64,000 bases of DNA from Lactifluus volemus (GCA_022376515.1 WTXI01000101.1:58262-122261); one strand, 5' to 3'. Shown: positions 20,987-33,859, numbered from the stretch's first letter. The notes: a model not told the origin generated them from the letters alone. Numbers and translations: made by a program.

Positions 20987-23900
20987 TCAGAACAGATGAA
21001 CAAAGTTGCTCGGGAAGATATGCCGGCCCGGCACGCGCCGATTCTCGTCGAGTAGCTCACCGCTCCACCAGCCGTCTTCGGGCGTAGCCGTGACGGCAAT
21101 GATATCGTTCGCCTGGAAATCAAACTCCTCCGGTATCGTCGCGGTATAGTCATACAGCGCCCGTACTGTATTGCCACACAAGTCAGCATTTCCGAGCCTG
21201 TAGGGAAAAAAAAAAAAGACGCACCATAGAAGAGCACACCTCGTCCATCTTCCGTATACTGCCGCGTCGGTGGTTCCGCAACGGGCTGCGTTTGTGGCTG
21301 CGTGAGCGCCATTGGTTGTGGCGACGGAGTCCTGTTCATCGGGCCGGGGCTGACCGATCCATACCCAATAGGTTGGTGCGGCTGCTGGTACTGCTGCCGT
21401 TGCTGCTGCTGCTGGGGCTGCGGTGGTGCATAGCCCTGTTGCGACGTGTAATAATCTCCACCGCTTGAGCCCGTCGCGTTGTGTATCGTCTGCTGCCTTT
21501 GTGGTTGTTGTTGCGTCGGTGGGGCCTGTTGCATGCCGTAATTCATCGGTTGTGCGTGATACGCCTGGGACAGCGGCGCATTCGCATATGGATGTGGAGC
21601 CTGTACATACGTAGGAGACTGCTGGGGTATCTGCTGCTGCGCTGGTGGCAGCGAGGCGTACTGCTGCGACTGTGGCTGTGGAGTGGAGGTCGGATTTTGC
21701 CAGGTGGTGGGCGTGCCGTAGGGCGCATTGACGCTTGTCTGGCGTTGCAATGATTGGAATTGTTGCGGCTGGGGTGGAGGCTGCTGGTACTGCACTGGTG
21801 CAGGTGGGGGTGGCTGAACCGGTGGTGGTGCTTGCGTTTGTTGAACCTGTCTCGCTTGGACCACCTGTTGTTGCCGATATACATCCGCCATAGAATCCAT
21901 AGCAACATTTCCGTGTGGGTCAAGAGCGATTCCCACGCTGTTCGGCGTCGTTGCACGATATTGTCCCTGACTTGCCCCTTGATCTCCGCGGCCAACACTG
22001 CCTCCGCGTTGAGGCCCGGACGGGATGTTAGGGGAAGCAGGGTGACTGAGGGATGGGCTGCGAGAACGGCCGTTGGCACCAATGCCTGCGTGTCCAATCG
22101 GGCGCTCCAGAAGGTCGCCTTGACTATGCCCTTGAGTTTGGGGTGGTGTGGCGGTGCGTTGAGGTGCGTTGAAGCTCCCGCGGCGACTGTTGGGCCGACT
22201 CCGACGTTCACCCGGGAAGCTCTGATGGTACGAATCAATGACGGAATCGACGACAGGCGCGGAAGCCTGTGATGGAGGTTGCATAAAGTTGGCGTTCGGC
22301 GGTACAGGAGAGGTTGAGCGTGATTGGGGAGCCTGCGTAGCTGGATGGACACCGACGACCAGCTCTGCTGAGTTGCGGTAATCAAGATTTTGTCTCGGAG
22401 GAGAAATATTGGAAGATGGAGCAGATGTGGAAGAAGCGCCAGCTGCGGATGGGTCCGCAGGAGTTGCCTTGCGCGTCCCATTACGCCCAACGTTAGCTCC
22501 TGCTGGTGCACGAAGGTTTGCCAGTGCTTGCACCATGGGGTCTGACTCATCACCCACTTTTGAGGTCGGGGCGGGACTCCGAGGGTGAGCCTGTTGGTCT
22601 TTGGAAGGATCGACCCTGTATGTCTTTTCACCCACAACAAGCTCATGCTTCGTCGGGGAGAAATTATCAGTGGGACGGGACACCGTCGCCGGCGGTGAAG
22701 GACCAGATGAGAACCCGTTGGCAGGACCATTTGCATTGCCATTGCCATTTATTGGAGGAGGGGGGTTGCGGCGTGTGCCTGCCCTGGATAGACTGACAGG
22801 TTGCGCTGGGGCGAGATCGTTGGGATTACGATTGCCAGCACCCACACCCGCTGTGTTGACAAAGGTTTCATCGTCGGACTGAGGCGGTGGTGCACTGGCA
22901 GCGAGTCGACTCATGCGTTGTGTAGTGCGGGAAAATTGAGCGGGACGGGTGGTAACTTTTGAAGCGGAGGAGGTGAGAGGTGCGCCATCGGCAGAGGAAT
23001 AGTTGACAAATTGTGGTGGATCAGGCATGGCACTCCCTGTACCGTAATCGCGGACGAAATTCTCCTGATCCTTCTCCGGTTCGAAAGACTCGAGGGATAG
23101 ACGCAAACGTTCGCAAGACTGGAGATCATCGGAAAGATGATGATCGGATCAAGGACGACGAAACGATTGAAGAGACGTACCTCGTCATCAGAGACGCAAA
23201 CGGTGGAAACGGCATTGGCATAAGCCCAGATGTTATCCTTTGTAAATTCCATGCGTTCCTCCTCAAGATCCTGGCAGCTATCGCAAAATTGTTTCCAGTC
23301 GTGTTCCCATTTTGCGACGGTATCCTGTAGGGCTCGGGCAAAGTTGACATATTCACGCTCGTTGGTGTGGACGGTCTGCTGGGCGCGTTCGAGCTTTACA
23401 GCGATGCGCTCGAGATCCTTACCCTGGACAAGGGTACTCTGGGCGGTATAAGCATTAATGCGAAGACAATCCTGCTCGTATTTCTCGCGAGCCTTGCTAA
23501 CGTGATTTTCTTGGGCCTGCTTCGTCTTGAATTGTTTCTCAATCGCGGTTTGAAAGCCCTTTCGATGATGGGCTTGACGGGCGACAAAGGTGGCGACGGG
23601 ATTTTCGAGCTCATTTCTGATTTGCTCGGCGAGATGGAGATGGAAACTGGATTCCTTGTCTGTCTCTTTTCGAAGGGTATCGAGCGAGTTTCGGAATTCG
23701 CTTGACGTGGCACGTCAATAAACAGAGCCAAACGTATTAAATTGAAGGGGCCAGGCCAGATGTGGACACACACCCTATCTCGTCCCTTCCCAAGGTCTGT
23801 TTGGCGAGTTTGGAAAGACGTTTCGCGTATTCTTCCTCGATGGAAGCTCTAAAGGAAGCGTTAAAAAACTAATGGTCGGATAAGCGCGTCAATGTTAGGT

Positions 23901-24099
23901 ACCTCTCTTTCCAAAAATTGCGAAGTTCTTCCATCGTCCTTGTAGCCCCACGAATCCTAGCGAATAAAACGTCGACGCCAGCATCGGAAGGTCCCCAGAA
24001 AGCGTTACAAAAGTCAAGAGAGCGAACGGTGTTATCTGGGGAGCCATCTCTGACGAATTTTGAGAGGGAAGTGGACGAGGCCTGTCGCCTGGCAGACAT
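20987..24099 (-). CDS. F-BAR and SH3 domain protein (Cdc15/Imp2/Hof1-like)
   Basis: Membrane-curving scaffold of the cytokinetic ring and cell tips in fungi. Exons on the minus strand: 24099-23903, 23848-23774, 23700-23181, 23118-21225, 21165-20987; about 954 aa. Residues ~20-270 form an F-BAR module: SLDFCNAFWGPSDAGVDVL, then RASIEEEYAKRLSKLAK and long charged helices. A long disordered linker rich in P, Q, S follows, with polyQ/PQ runs around residues 640-860. The last ~60 residues are an SH3 domain with ALYDY, a WW pair in EDGWWSG and the terminal PSNFV. Length and layout match the family. Convergent with P450 copy 5, with about 380 nt between stops, and divergent to nothing nearby. Confidence 0.93.
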
Positions 24100-24189
24100 G
24101 GGCTGAAGTGATGGGGATTCAACAAGAACCGGTCCGCAAACAATTTATTACCACACAAATTCATCTTTTTATTAGGTAATAAATAGATT

Positions 24190-25000
24190 TCAAAACTGCC
24201 CAATCCTCTGTTGCATCTTTTCTTTCACCGTCTGATACGCGTTCAAAATCGTCTGCTCGTTGATCACAATATCCGTCGCATCGGCCCGAGGTCGGCTCAC
24301 CCGCGATGCGATCGTAGTCGGGTCCGTCTCAACGATAATCCTGTTGTGTTATCCGAGTGTCACCCACGTGTCTCAGAGGGAACGGGGGGGGAAACGGAAA
24401 AACTCTACCTACCCGTCGTCTATCGTTTCATCCAGACAAAGGATGACGCAGTCCAGGTTTTCAAGCACCGCCCGTTTTTCCACTTGATTTCGCAACAGCA
24501 CGTGTAACGCGTCCATGAACGCCGACAACGCCGAGTGTAGCATCAGTTCGTTTTCCAGTGGTTCCCCCAGCATATAGAAGAGGAGGTCCAGGGAGTGTCT
24601 GTACACCGCCAGGTGTCCGTCATATAATATAATATCACCTGTCCTCTCCAAAATAAATATAATTGCGCACGCATGAACGAAAAAAAAAAGGCTGAGACCG
24701 ACGCACCATACGCTGACGTGCCATGTTGATTGGGCTTCGTCACGGCGTCACTTATAATAATAGTATATCAGCCGCGAGTTACCCCGAGAGCGTAGAAACA
24801 GACCTTGGGAAATTCTTTTTTGTCTTGGAAAACAAGCCCTTCTCAAACGCCCTCTGCTCCTTCAGATTCTGCAGCCCTTTATTTGGATCCGGGATGCCCG
24901 AGTGCGATCGCCCTTTCGGGGAATAATACTTGGCCACGACGCGATGGCCATCCGTGTCAAGCACGATGAATGCGTTGACAGAATACAGAGACAGATTCAT
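24190..25000 (-). CDS. RET3: Coatomer subunit zeta (zeta-COP)
   Basis: Small longin-fold subunit of the COPI coat that drives Golgi-to-ER vesicle traffic. Exons: 25000-24804, 24643-24413, 24340-24190; 579 nt, 192 aa, the usual size. It starts MNLSLYSVNAFIVLDTDGHR, has the AKYY motif, QRAFEKGLFSKTKK, then GDIILYDGHLAVYRHSLDLL and a C-terminal region ending QRIGQF. Joining exon 1 at 24804 to the acceptor before 24643 gives a clean PRTGDIILYD junction. Same strand as the F-BAR gene, ~90 nt upstream of its start, so the two are head-to-tail. The symbol follows the yeast orthologue. Confidence 0.93.
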
Positions 25001-25298
25001 TCGTTGTTATCTCGTCGAATGAGAGTTAAGAGGCTGGATGAGAGGTGGCCAAAGACGTTCGTGATTAGTAATCAGATTCCCTTGCGGCCCGTCGTCCCAC
25101 AGCCTCGCTTGGACGTGAACAAATGAATACATTCAATGCAACCCACATTCAAAATAGTATTCAAGTAATGTAGTGAATGAAAATTGCAGATTACCGAGAA
25201 CCAAGAACCGCATAACGGGAAAAGATGAAATGTGGATGCGCTCGTGACATACATGGGACATAAAATTCTTGACTTTCTCCTTCTCTTTCCTTTTTCTT

Positions 25299-26321
25299 CT
25301 ACGCAGGCAATGCCTCTTCCTCTTTCTCACGACACGGGCCACCACCACCACGACCGCCAGCACCGTAATCCACGTAATCCGAAGCCTTGCCGGATTGAAG
25401 TCCGAACCGTTCGTAGTCATACTCCCTCAATAGAGCGAGGAAGAAAAAGATGAAGACAGGACCCGCAAAGATGTCCAGAATGCCGTAGAAGATCATCTCT
25501 CCGGTTACATTGATGACGTTACCACCCTCAGAAAGGCCCCAGCAAACCGGGTAAAGCAACCAAAAGAAGGCGATGTACCCTGCTGCGTAACTGTAGTGAC
25601 TCTTGTTTTGGACGCAACCCGACCTGGTCCCGAGGAATACGGCCCACCTATGAATCCAATCACATCTCAGCCAAGAATCAAAAGGGACATGAAAATCGGA
25701 CTTACACGACATAAAAGAGCGCCAAAACGGCGAAAACAAAGAATCCCCACTTGTAGCATGTCCGGGTCAGCGCACCTGCAAGTCCGCTGACTACCGCGAT
25801 GAGGGCGAAAACTATGGTGATGAAAATCTCAGACAGGCAGGCACCGGTCGTCATAAGTATCAACAGCAGGATGAGCGGTGCATTGATGAACCATTGGACA
25901 TATCGCACCCACTGCCGAACGCACACACCTACATGTCAACTCGGGAACGAAAAGTGACAAAAAAGCAAAACGCACGAAAATGTCGCGATCTGGGCCGTGG
26001 GTAAAAAACCTCTCCTCCACGGAGATAGGCGTCTTTCCCAGGTCGGATGCCATAGTGAAATAGCTAATTGTGGATATAAAGAGGATAGCGAGAGCAATGT
26101 GGTGGAATGTCCGCGCTCCACGTGGTTGCTTGGATGAGGGAAGGTCTTGGTAAGCAAGTGCGACGCCCAGATGTATAGGGAACACATACGAACGTCGACC
26201 ACAACAGGACTAGCACGGCTGAAACACCGAAGATCGCGGTCGCGACCCATAACCAGTTGGAACCCCCTTGGGAGAGATGACGCGCGGCAGTCGGTGGATT
26301 AATGGTAAGAGGACTACCCAT
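25299..26321 (-). CDS. Opsin-related 7-TM protein lacking the retinal lysine (Hsp30/Yro2-like)
   Basis: Seven-helix membrane protein of the microbial rhodopsin fold. Exons: 26321-26190, 26128-25976, 25911-25706, 25647-25299; 840 nt, 279 aa. Helix C reads RYVQWFINAPL, where pumps have R-Y-x-D-W; the proton-acceptor aspartate position is glutamine, and the donor position further along is leucine. Helix G reads LDIFAGPVF: the aspartate is kept but the Schiff-base lysine is replaced by glycine. It therefore should not bind retinal covalently. This places it with fungal opsin-related proteins, which are stress-induced and plasma-membrane located, rather than with light-driven pumps. The charged, glycine-rich C-terminal tail is cytosolic by analogy. 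I chose ATG 26321; no better upstream start. Confidence 0.88.
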
Positions 26322-26376
26322 CTCGAGAGCACGAGTAGACAAAAAGGACAACTCGCTCACCCTTCACATGCAGTCG

Positions 26377-26387
26377 TTATATATATA
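26377..26387 (-). promoter_or_regulatory. TATA-like box of the opsin-related gene
   Basis: An alternating TATATATATA run about 60 nt upstream of the minus-strand ATG at 26321. Confidence 0.45.
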
Positions 26388-27414
26388 CCGCGGATCTTCA
26401 CTTCCTCATATGTGTGGTCCGCAATGGAATATCCATCGGGGGCTGTCAGTTTGCGCCAAGCTGTGTCAGCAATACCAATGAGTGGATCAGACCTTAAATA
26501 TAGGGGTCACATGTCGCCATCGGTCATACAAAAGGACGGCAGCTAGCTGCTCATGGGTACAGGGGTAATGGCTAGGCCGTCAATGCAGACCGCTTAGGTT
26601 CCGTTGTACGCTTCTGCGAACGAGGATGCTAGATGTAGTTCCATGCCGATTCCGTGGCACCCAAAAGAGGTCGGCTGAGAATCCAGGGCCGAACCAACAG
26701 ACATTCCGCTTGCAAGCCGTAGGTCCTCATGACATCACCAATATAATAGGAGAATTCCGAGAAACACACCACGCTGACTTGGTTCCTTGGCATGGCGAAC
26801 CTAACTTGACACTTGTATTGATTGTCTCTACACTTTCCTTTACCACTGAGGGGGCACGTCAACTTCCGCGTTGTCACCCCTACGTAAGTCTGACGAGGCA
26901 CTTGTGGCCATTTTCAACTAATGCTCCTACAGGGAAGCTCACCAACTCCACACAAGGTCACGGAAGCGGAACGGAACGGAACCCCACGTGTGAGTAGACC
27001 CGAAGATTCCGGCCAGCCATGAACATTTCCATGGGATGTATGCGTATGGCACAGCGATGCCTCGTGAGGGTGAGAGGAAAGGACAAACGTGGGCCAGCGG
27101 CCCGGCTCGAAATTGCTCCTGGAGTAGAAAAAATAGAACAAGGGGTAGACACCACCCTCGGCAGCCTATCCAAGGCGGTCTGAGACGTCATGTGTGAGTA
27201 GAGACCGGGAATGATCCGCTTTCATTCTTTCGTCCTTCAAAAGCCTATAGCATGGACCTGGATCAGGGGTGAAAACGTGTCATCAAGAAGGGCGACGTGC
27301 CGTGCATCAACACGTGCATCCTCTCCCTCAATCCTAATAGCAGCTTGAGGTGTCTTTGCTTCGATGACCTAGCGAGAAAGTATATGTCGGCACATAGTAG
27401 CACGGTACACCATC
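26388..27414. other. Intergenic
   Basis: No supported gene. Short ORFs on both strands lack recognisable domains. Confidence 0.5.
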
Positions 27415-27750
27415 TTAGGTTGCAGGGCGTACATAATGATTATCGCAATGTGGGCAATATTCGTCGCTCTCTTCGTAGACTGCCATGTCCTTGCGGAAAG
27501 CTTTCTTACACTTTTTGCAAATGAACGACATCTCTGTCGTCCGCGCAAGTGGATGTGTCTCTGCCTCGGCATGACATTCCGAACAGTCGAACCATTGCTT
27601 GCAACAAGGGGCGCGGATAGACACCTGGGCATTCAAGATGTGTTTGCTATGAGGGGATACCCTAGTCAAAGCTTTTAAAACACCTGATGACTTGGAACAC
27701 CACTCACCACATTGTTTCGATGGGCAAGGTACAGTAAGGGTAGGTCCGGG
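27415..27750 (-). pseudogene. CHY-type zinc-finger protein, probably damaged
   Basis: The minus strand encodes PGPTLTVPCPSKQC, then KHILNAQVSIRAPCCKQWF, DCSECHAEAETHPLA, EMSFICKKCKKAFRKDM and YCPHCDNHYV. This is the CHY zinc-finger domain with its Cys/His ligands, known in fungi from small zinc-binding proteins. An unspliced frame passes through, but it inserts ~30 non-family residues between KQC and KHIL, exactly where a GTGAGT...TAG intron would sit. Removing that intron leaves the frame off by one because of an apparent extra TG before the donor. No in-frame ATG is present upstream before a stop, so a first exon would have to be spliced on. Either a decayed gene or one whose start I failed to find. 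Confidence 0.5.
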
Positions 27751-27771
27751 GAACCTGGGAATAACCGGCAC

Positions 27772-29930
27772 GTCGGGCCGCCAATGGAGATTACGTCATT
27801 CCAAATTCCCTCGCTTAAGCAACTTTTCTCCGGACCCCTGAGTTCAAGTGGCCAGGAGCCATATGGAAAATGCTTAGAAGTTGTGCACAGGCCATGAGGT
27901 GATGACGGAGGGACTTGCCTCTGATATTCGCTTTATCTAATGCCAGAGGTGAGTCATATGCAGGAGACTCGGACAAGGCTGACCTTTATCGTCTTTTCTT
28001 CCTACTGCCCTACGTCTGTGGTATGACCAGCACACGTACTCATAATGTACTAAAAACATCACAGCAGCACTCTTGGAATGGAGTCGGTGGCGAGTCGGTG
28101 GCGTTTGCACCAATACCGTGGAGCCAGTAATGCATGTAACCTCGAGTCACTTGGACTCACTCTGGTACCCCTAATCTCCATTCCTCGCCTTTTTTCCTAT
28201 AAATTCTGCAGACACTGATCCCCTTCCTCATGCAAGCGCCTACTATGTTGTCTAGACACGCTGGTCACGTCGAATGTGAGCAGCCCCGGTTGTTCTCTCA
28301 CTGGAAACCTTCATTGGCCGAAGTACGGCCCAACTCCCCACGCAGTACCCCAACGCTCGAGGTACATACCTCGAGCCATTTTCCTTTACACCATCACTGA
28401 CGTCTTTATTTAGATCCTGTATCAGGTAGTCCGTAGTGCGAGTATTCGAGCAGAGGTGAAGCTCCAGGCCACAAAGCACATCACTTCGAGCTCCTGATAG
28501 CCCCTTTTACACCTTGGCCCACGGTCCCCTTTCTCGGCAGGCTAATAGTCAACAACTCCGGAGTTTCTCTAAATGCTTACCCCACTTGCGCGGTTCTGTA
28601 GCAGTTTGCAGCAAGAGCCAGTTTACTGAAGGGGAAGCGACGAGACGTTCTTTCTCGAGACGATATAAAGCCAATCTGGTCCGCAGATCTGACGAAAGTC
28701 ATTGTCAATGTGCTCTACAGTAGATACTGTACTGTGCACAAATATATATATATGAATCACCCGTGGGCATGAATCACTGGCTTCCGGAAGATGTGTCTTA
28801 GATGCCAGGTGAAATCGCGGAGCTGGGGGCTGTCTACTCCAAAAGTTTCAGGGACCTCCGGCCGTATCTGGGTTATCCACTGCTTTCCGAGTGCCGTGCC
28901 ATCCCGTTGGTGTTCCGTGCTCTCGACGAAGTATTTTTTAACACGCGACAGTCCTTAGTATGTGGTGGCCTTTGGGCGCGCCATCTCGATTCTCCACTCT
29001 TTCCAATTAGCTGAGACACTTCAAGTTTAGGTGGACAATCATCAGAGAGGAGGATAGATTTGGGCTCGTTGAGAATCTTTGTCGGCGAAATTGGGCGAAT
29101 ACTTTCAAGTTCAATTTCATGATCAATGGGATGTCAACATACTGCCTTAATCACTGTACAGTAGCGATTAGTGGGTGGATCACGACACGCCCGAGTGACG
29201 GATGCCCGACTTGATGCCCGATTTAGCGTCTAGCCAATCCACCACCAACGCTTCCGGCCACCGGCTTGTCAAACCATAGTCGGGATCTACAGATGTCGAT
29301 GAATTATGATGACCCCTAACATCGTCCGTTGTGACTAGATCAGGCAGGCTGGAAGGGTGATGACCTATGCCAATGTTTTCCTTCTAGGAAACAACCTTAT
29401 GCTCGAAGCTCGCCATGCCCCAGGAGTCCAAGACCCCATCGGGACATAGCTCTATCCTACGAGAGTTGGGAATATGGATATGTTGCACGATTCAACAAAA
29501 CATACCCCGTAGGTTAGCATGTAGCTCCATCAAGAGTTAATAGCGTAGGAACTTACAGGAGGTTAACGTACACAGAACAACCGTTAGGGTGTCCTAGTTC
29601 CCTCTCAACACGAATGCAGTATGTTACAGACTTTTTACTGCCAACAACTATCAGCCTCAGAACAGAGCACGTTGATGTCCTTATGCTTCCTATCCAGTCC
29701 AGGCCTTGAGTTCACCGTGAGCGAGGATCTGACACCACAGGACGCTGAGTCGTGTTATGCCAGACGCGCACTCACGTTCAACTCCAGCATCATGACTCCA
29801 TCACGAGTTTGTACAAATCACGCTCACGCCTCGAAGGCGGTGGAAAGTCATCAAACTGTTGTTGCATGGATCTCTACTATCCCTCACTTGTATTACACAC
29901 AACCCCACTATCGTTAATCAGCAAGCTATC
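27772..29930. other. Intergenic, about 2.2 kb
   Basis: No gene supported. A TATA-like TATAAAT near 28200 and a (TA)n run near 28744 are present, but no matching coding region follows. Short ORFs only. Confidence 0.45.
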
Positions 29931-32078
29931 TCAAGCCAGGATGCTTGCAACGATGCAATCCTTTGCAAGTTCATCTCTCGGAGTAATAGAACAAGCAAAC
30001 TCTTCCGGATGTCTTCAAAGCTCTCCCAGTCAGACCCCAAAAAACTAAGCCCGGAACGACAAATTACCCACATAACAACCTCGCCTACACGTGCGGTCCT
30101 AGACTTGACCGGAATTGTGTCGCCTTTCACCTTCATAACGTTGAATACGGATAGCACAGATGCTGCAACCATGAAGAGTGTCGCGTCCACAAAGTGACGC
30201 CCAGGACAAATCCGCCTGCCAACACCAAACGCTAGCATTATAACTGGATCGTCTTTGAAGGCCCCATCTTCATTGAGGAAGCGCTCTGGAACAAATGCCT
30301 CTGGTTCTGGGAAGAACTCTGGGTCGTGTAGAATGGCCCTAGAAGTCTCATCAGAAGGATGTCAAAAAACATAACCTGTTACCGCTTCCAACACACCAGA
30401 CGTTAACAATCATCACAGAACCTATGCAACGAAGGAATTGTAATTGAGTGACGAGAAGGCTTGTTGATAGATATGCAAACCTTTAGGAATGAAGAATCCT
30501 CTGTAGACGCTATCCTCGCTCGACACATGGGGTATCCCTATCATAGTAGAAATAACATGCCATGCTAGTCAGCGAGCTCGCTGAAGAAATACGCACCCAA
30601 GGGTGTCACGATATGCCATCTTAATAGCTCTCTACACAAAGCTTCTATGTAGGGGAGGTGTGGCCTGTCCCCGAAGGTCGGCAACCTCTTTCTTGAGACA
30701 ACAGTGTCTAGTTCCGCCTGTGCTTTCCGCTGCACCTCCGGATAGAGACTAAGTGCAAGGAAGAGAGCAGTTATTAAGGATATGCTCTAAGCTGTGACCT
30801 TCAGCGAAATTATCATAAAGATAATGGTCTCCTCACGGTGTCTTCAGCAGCTAAGGTGACCTCGGGTGAATATTTCAATGTTTCGTGACAGAATGAGTCA
30901 CTGACCTTGAAACATAGACCCGAGCGCTTCTTTGACGGTCCTTTCCTGCGCCTGACGCTCTGGACCATCCAGATTTTCAAGCTCCTGGAGATGCTCATAA
31001 GCAAGTGATGGCGTTGCAGTTCCATTTCGCTATAGCAACGTTAGTTGAGATGTACGTCAGAAATGCAATTAATACAAGCCATAGCATTCTTCACAAAATC
31101 GATAGGGTCGTTCATCGTCTTTTGACTCAGTTCCCTTCCTAATCTCGCCAGGGAATCATAGTTGAACCAAGGAACCCATGAGGGCATATGTCGCACTAAT
31201 AATAGTTGTGAGATCCATTCCAGTAGCACTAGTGAGAAAGCTACTATACAGAACGGAAAATGGTTCACCAACATCGCTCCGGGTAAGACCAGTGATCCCA
31301 AAGTCTCGGTGATCTGCACTGGTGCTGCTACCATCTCATCGAATTCTTTCAGGTCATACCCATAAGTAAAGGACATGACGAGTTTTCCTGGAAGACTATG
31401 CAGTCGTTAACAATCACTGGCATATGATTCAAACAGATTAGACTCTAACATCTGAATATGGTCACGGAATTGCCTTGGTGTTGTGAGGAGTTGGCCAAGA
31501 AACCAGTGTGTTTTCTCTTCAATCATCCATCGATATGAAGATATTGCACCAGGCCGAAGGCTGCGATCCACCAACTTTCGGCCCTCACGCCAGGCCTCTC
31601 CCTTCCTACGAACAGGCAAGAGCCAGTCCAGTTCCATTCTACATAGAGTTCCTAAATCGTTAGTATAAGGGTCATTGAACACCAAAACTAGCCCAAACGC
31701 ACATTTGGATAATCGGCAACACAGGTCGATCAGAGTATATCTCGCCTTGCTTGTCAAGCAAGTCTTTGACGGCTGATACCGAGCATAGCACTATGAAGAC
31801 TTTCCCGAAAATTTGAAGACGCATGATATCGCCTAAGGAACTATTCAATGGAGGAATGGATCCACGATGGCGTCATGCAGACCATGCTTTTTAGCCATAT
31901 CTGCATATTCAACCCAACGTGAACGCTTCATAGCATCAAGAAGATTCCCTATGATAGGCCAAGGCCGTGGACCTGGCGGGTAAGGGAGCCCCCTTCGCCT
32001 TCTATGAGCAAGAAGGAGATAGGCCGCGATGGAGAACACGAGACAGTCGATGGCTGAGATGTAGTAGGGAACCGCCAT
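29931..32078 (-). CDS. Cytochrome P450 monooxygenase, array copy 6 (minus strand)
   Basis: Minus-strand exons: 32078-31883, 31832-31703, 31638-31450, 31395-31250, 31195-31080, 31029-30906, 30850-30837, 30786-30597, 30537-30481, 30421-30397, 30338-30072, 30012-29931; 1536 nt, 511 aa, open. Motifs: LPYPPGPRPWPIIGNLLD hinge, AAEDT from the 14-nt microexon (glycine of AGxDT replaced by alanine), ELLR (ExxR), FVPERF and heme loop FGVGRRICPGRHF. Intron 5 starts GCTTGT, a GC donor, where the other copies have GTTTGT, GTTCGT or GTGTGT. It lies 9 kb from the main array with conserved genes between, so it was moved or inverted long ago. An in-frame start further upstream at 32144 is possible. Confidence 0.88.
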
Positions 32079-32144
32079 GATTGACCACGTCAACGAGGAA
32101 AGCAAGAGATACAGTAGATATATATAGAGAAAATTGAGGGGCAT

Positions 32145-33859
32145 TTCTGAATCGGGTCACAGATGGCAGCGTTCTATTGGCCGCGGGACTTTCTCAGCCG
32201 AGGGCCTAATTCATTAACGAACGCGTGTTCTGGGAATTCATTGTAGAGGTATTCGATCAGGGTTGTCCGAAGGTGCACCCGTGACAATTGGAGTGAAGCA
32301 TCAACAGAAAGATACTGGTCTAGAACCAGAAACGTACGGCCGTGGTGGAGTCATGCCGAACGCTCTCTGTGTGAGTCGGGGCGAAAGAAAATACATTCGA
32401 TCCCAGCTACTCCGCAACCGGAAGGTTGACAATCCAAAGCTTCCGAGTCGTCGAAAGAAAAAGGCTTTAGACGATCAAGGTCATCGACACGACCGTGACA
32501 GTGTAAACCTGTTCGGTCACGTGGGAACAAACGTAATCAATCTCGTTTGCGGTCCTGGGGGTTTATTTTGCATGTGTATGTTCCTTGCCAACTTGGCGCA
32601 TCGATGCTTGGTAAATGTCCCTAGTCATCAAGGTGAACTCGCTGTCACGATTATGGTTGAAGCTGTGGCTGCAGCATGTGAGAAGTTGTAACCACGCAAC
32701 TGTCTCTTACACGGCTCTCCTCTTTCTGACTGTAAGCACCGAAAGTCATCGGTACTGTGATTGCGGTAAAATGCGGAATTGATTCCAGGAATAAAGGAGG
32801 GAACGTCACCACGTCATGGCATCATCCGGGAAAGAAAGAACTGATCTACCTCCACTCTAACTTACTGCACATAATTGACTCCCAGATTACTTGTGAAAAG
32901 TTATTTGAGCGGCATGTTTGCTAAACTGGTGGTATGGTCTGACCAGAGTACTCTTCTCCAAAGAATCCGCGTAAGTAGCCCAGAGTCACGGTGAATGCCT
33001 TAGAGCATCAAATAACTTGAAGTTGGCCAAGAACGTGGATCTGGTGGAGAAGAGAGTCCTTCTCGTCTTTTGAAGCCGTCTCTGAAAGCAAGGAAATAAA
33101 CAAGAATGGAGAGAATGAGACAGATGACGGATGTCAGATGGAGGACATGCGTCTTTGAACAATGCTACATGGAAGCCATGGTGAAGGGAAGAGAGAACTG
33201 AAGAGAGACAGTGATTGGATCCGAGTCGCTCCTTGCTGGCAGCAGCGCCCCGTTCCCTTTTGCATCAGATATTATTGGTCAATGCCAGACACAGTACACG
33301 GAAGGATAAGGTAGAAAGAATCTATCGTGGGGGATGGATGAGACTCGGGCCAGACGAGGCAACTTCAAGTTTGCGACAGCTCGTCTGTTGCCATGATCTT
33401 ACATAATCGACTGCCATGATTAGGTAGTTCAAGTTCGCACAATGCTGCATTAAAGAGGTCGAAGAAGGGTCACCGTCGTCCCACTGCCTGGAGTCCCTTC
33501 AACCACATTGCGCACTCGACGTCGAGCGGAAGCCAAACAGGAGAGAAACAGGTGTTGCTCTATTAAGTCGTTCGAGAGTGAGGGAAGTATATGGGAAATG
33601 CATCTCGACGCCACAAGGGGCATTGTCCATGCTAAGATCTAGCTTCGGAGACATTACACACCAGATGCCACCCTAGGAACACAATTTTGTTTGCCACGCA
33701 ACGGGAATTTTCGCCATTGACCACCAAGGGTGCCTCGCTTCGGGATGCGCCTCGCGCCTCAAGAAACAGCCGTCCACCGCGGGCTTCAAGTTATGAGAAG
33801 CGAAGCCCTCACATTGTACACCTAAACGACCATCAGAGCCTAGCCGACTCGACGTATTC
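32145..33859. other. Intergenic, about 1.7 kb
   Basis: Promoter side of P450 copy 6 (a TATATATA run near 32119-32128) and unassigned DNA. The 142-codon plus-strand frame at 32263-32691 has no recognisable domain and no intron-bearing neighbours; I do not call it a gene. Confidence 0.45.

Noticed and set aside
21543..22748. Long minus-strand frame of 401 codons and plus-strand frame 21754-22272
   Set aside because: Both are shadows of the P/Q-rich linker of the F-BAR/SH3 gene; biased codons suppress stops in other frames.
25299..26321. Light-driven pump or sensory rhodopsin
   Set aside because: The retinal lysine and the proton-acceptor aspartate positions are Gly and Gln.
28743..28753. (TA)n run as a promoter
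   Set aside because: No coding region follows on either strand.
32263..32691. 142-codon open frame
   Set aside because: No domain, no splice context, composition like intergenic DNA.
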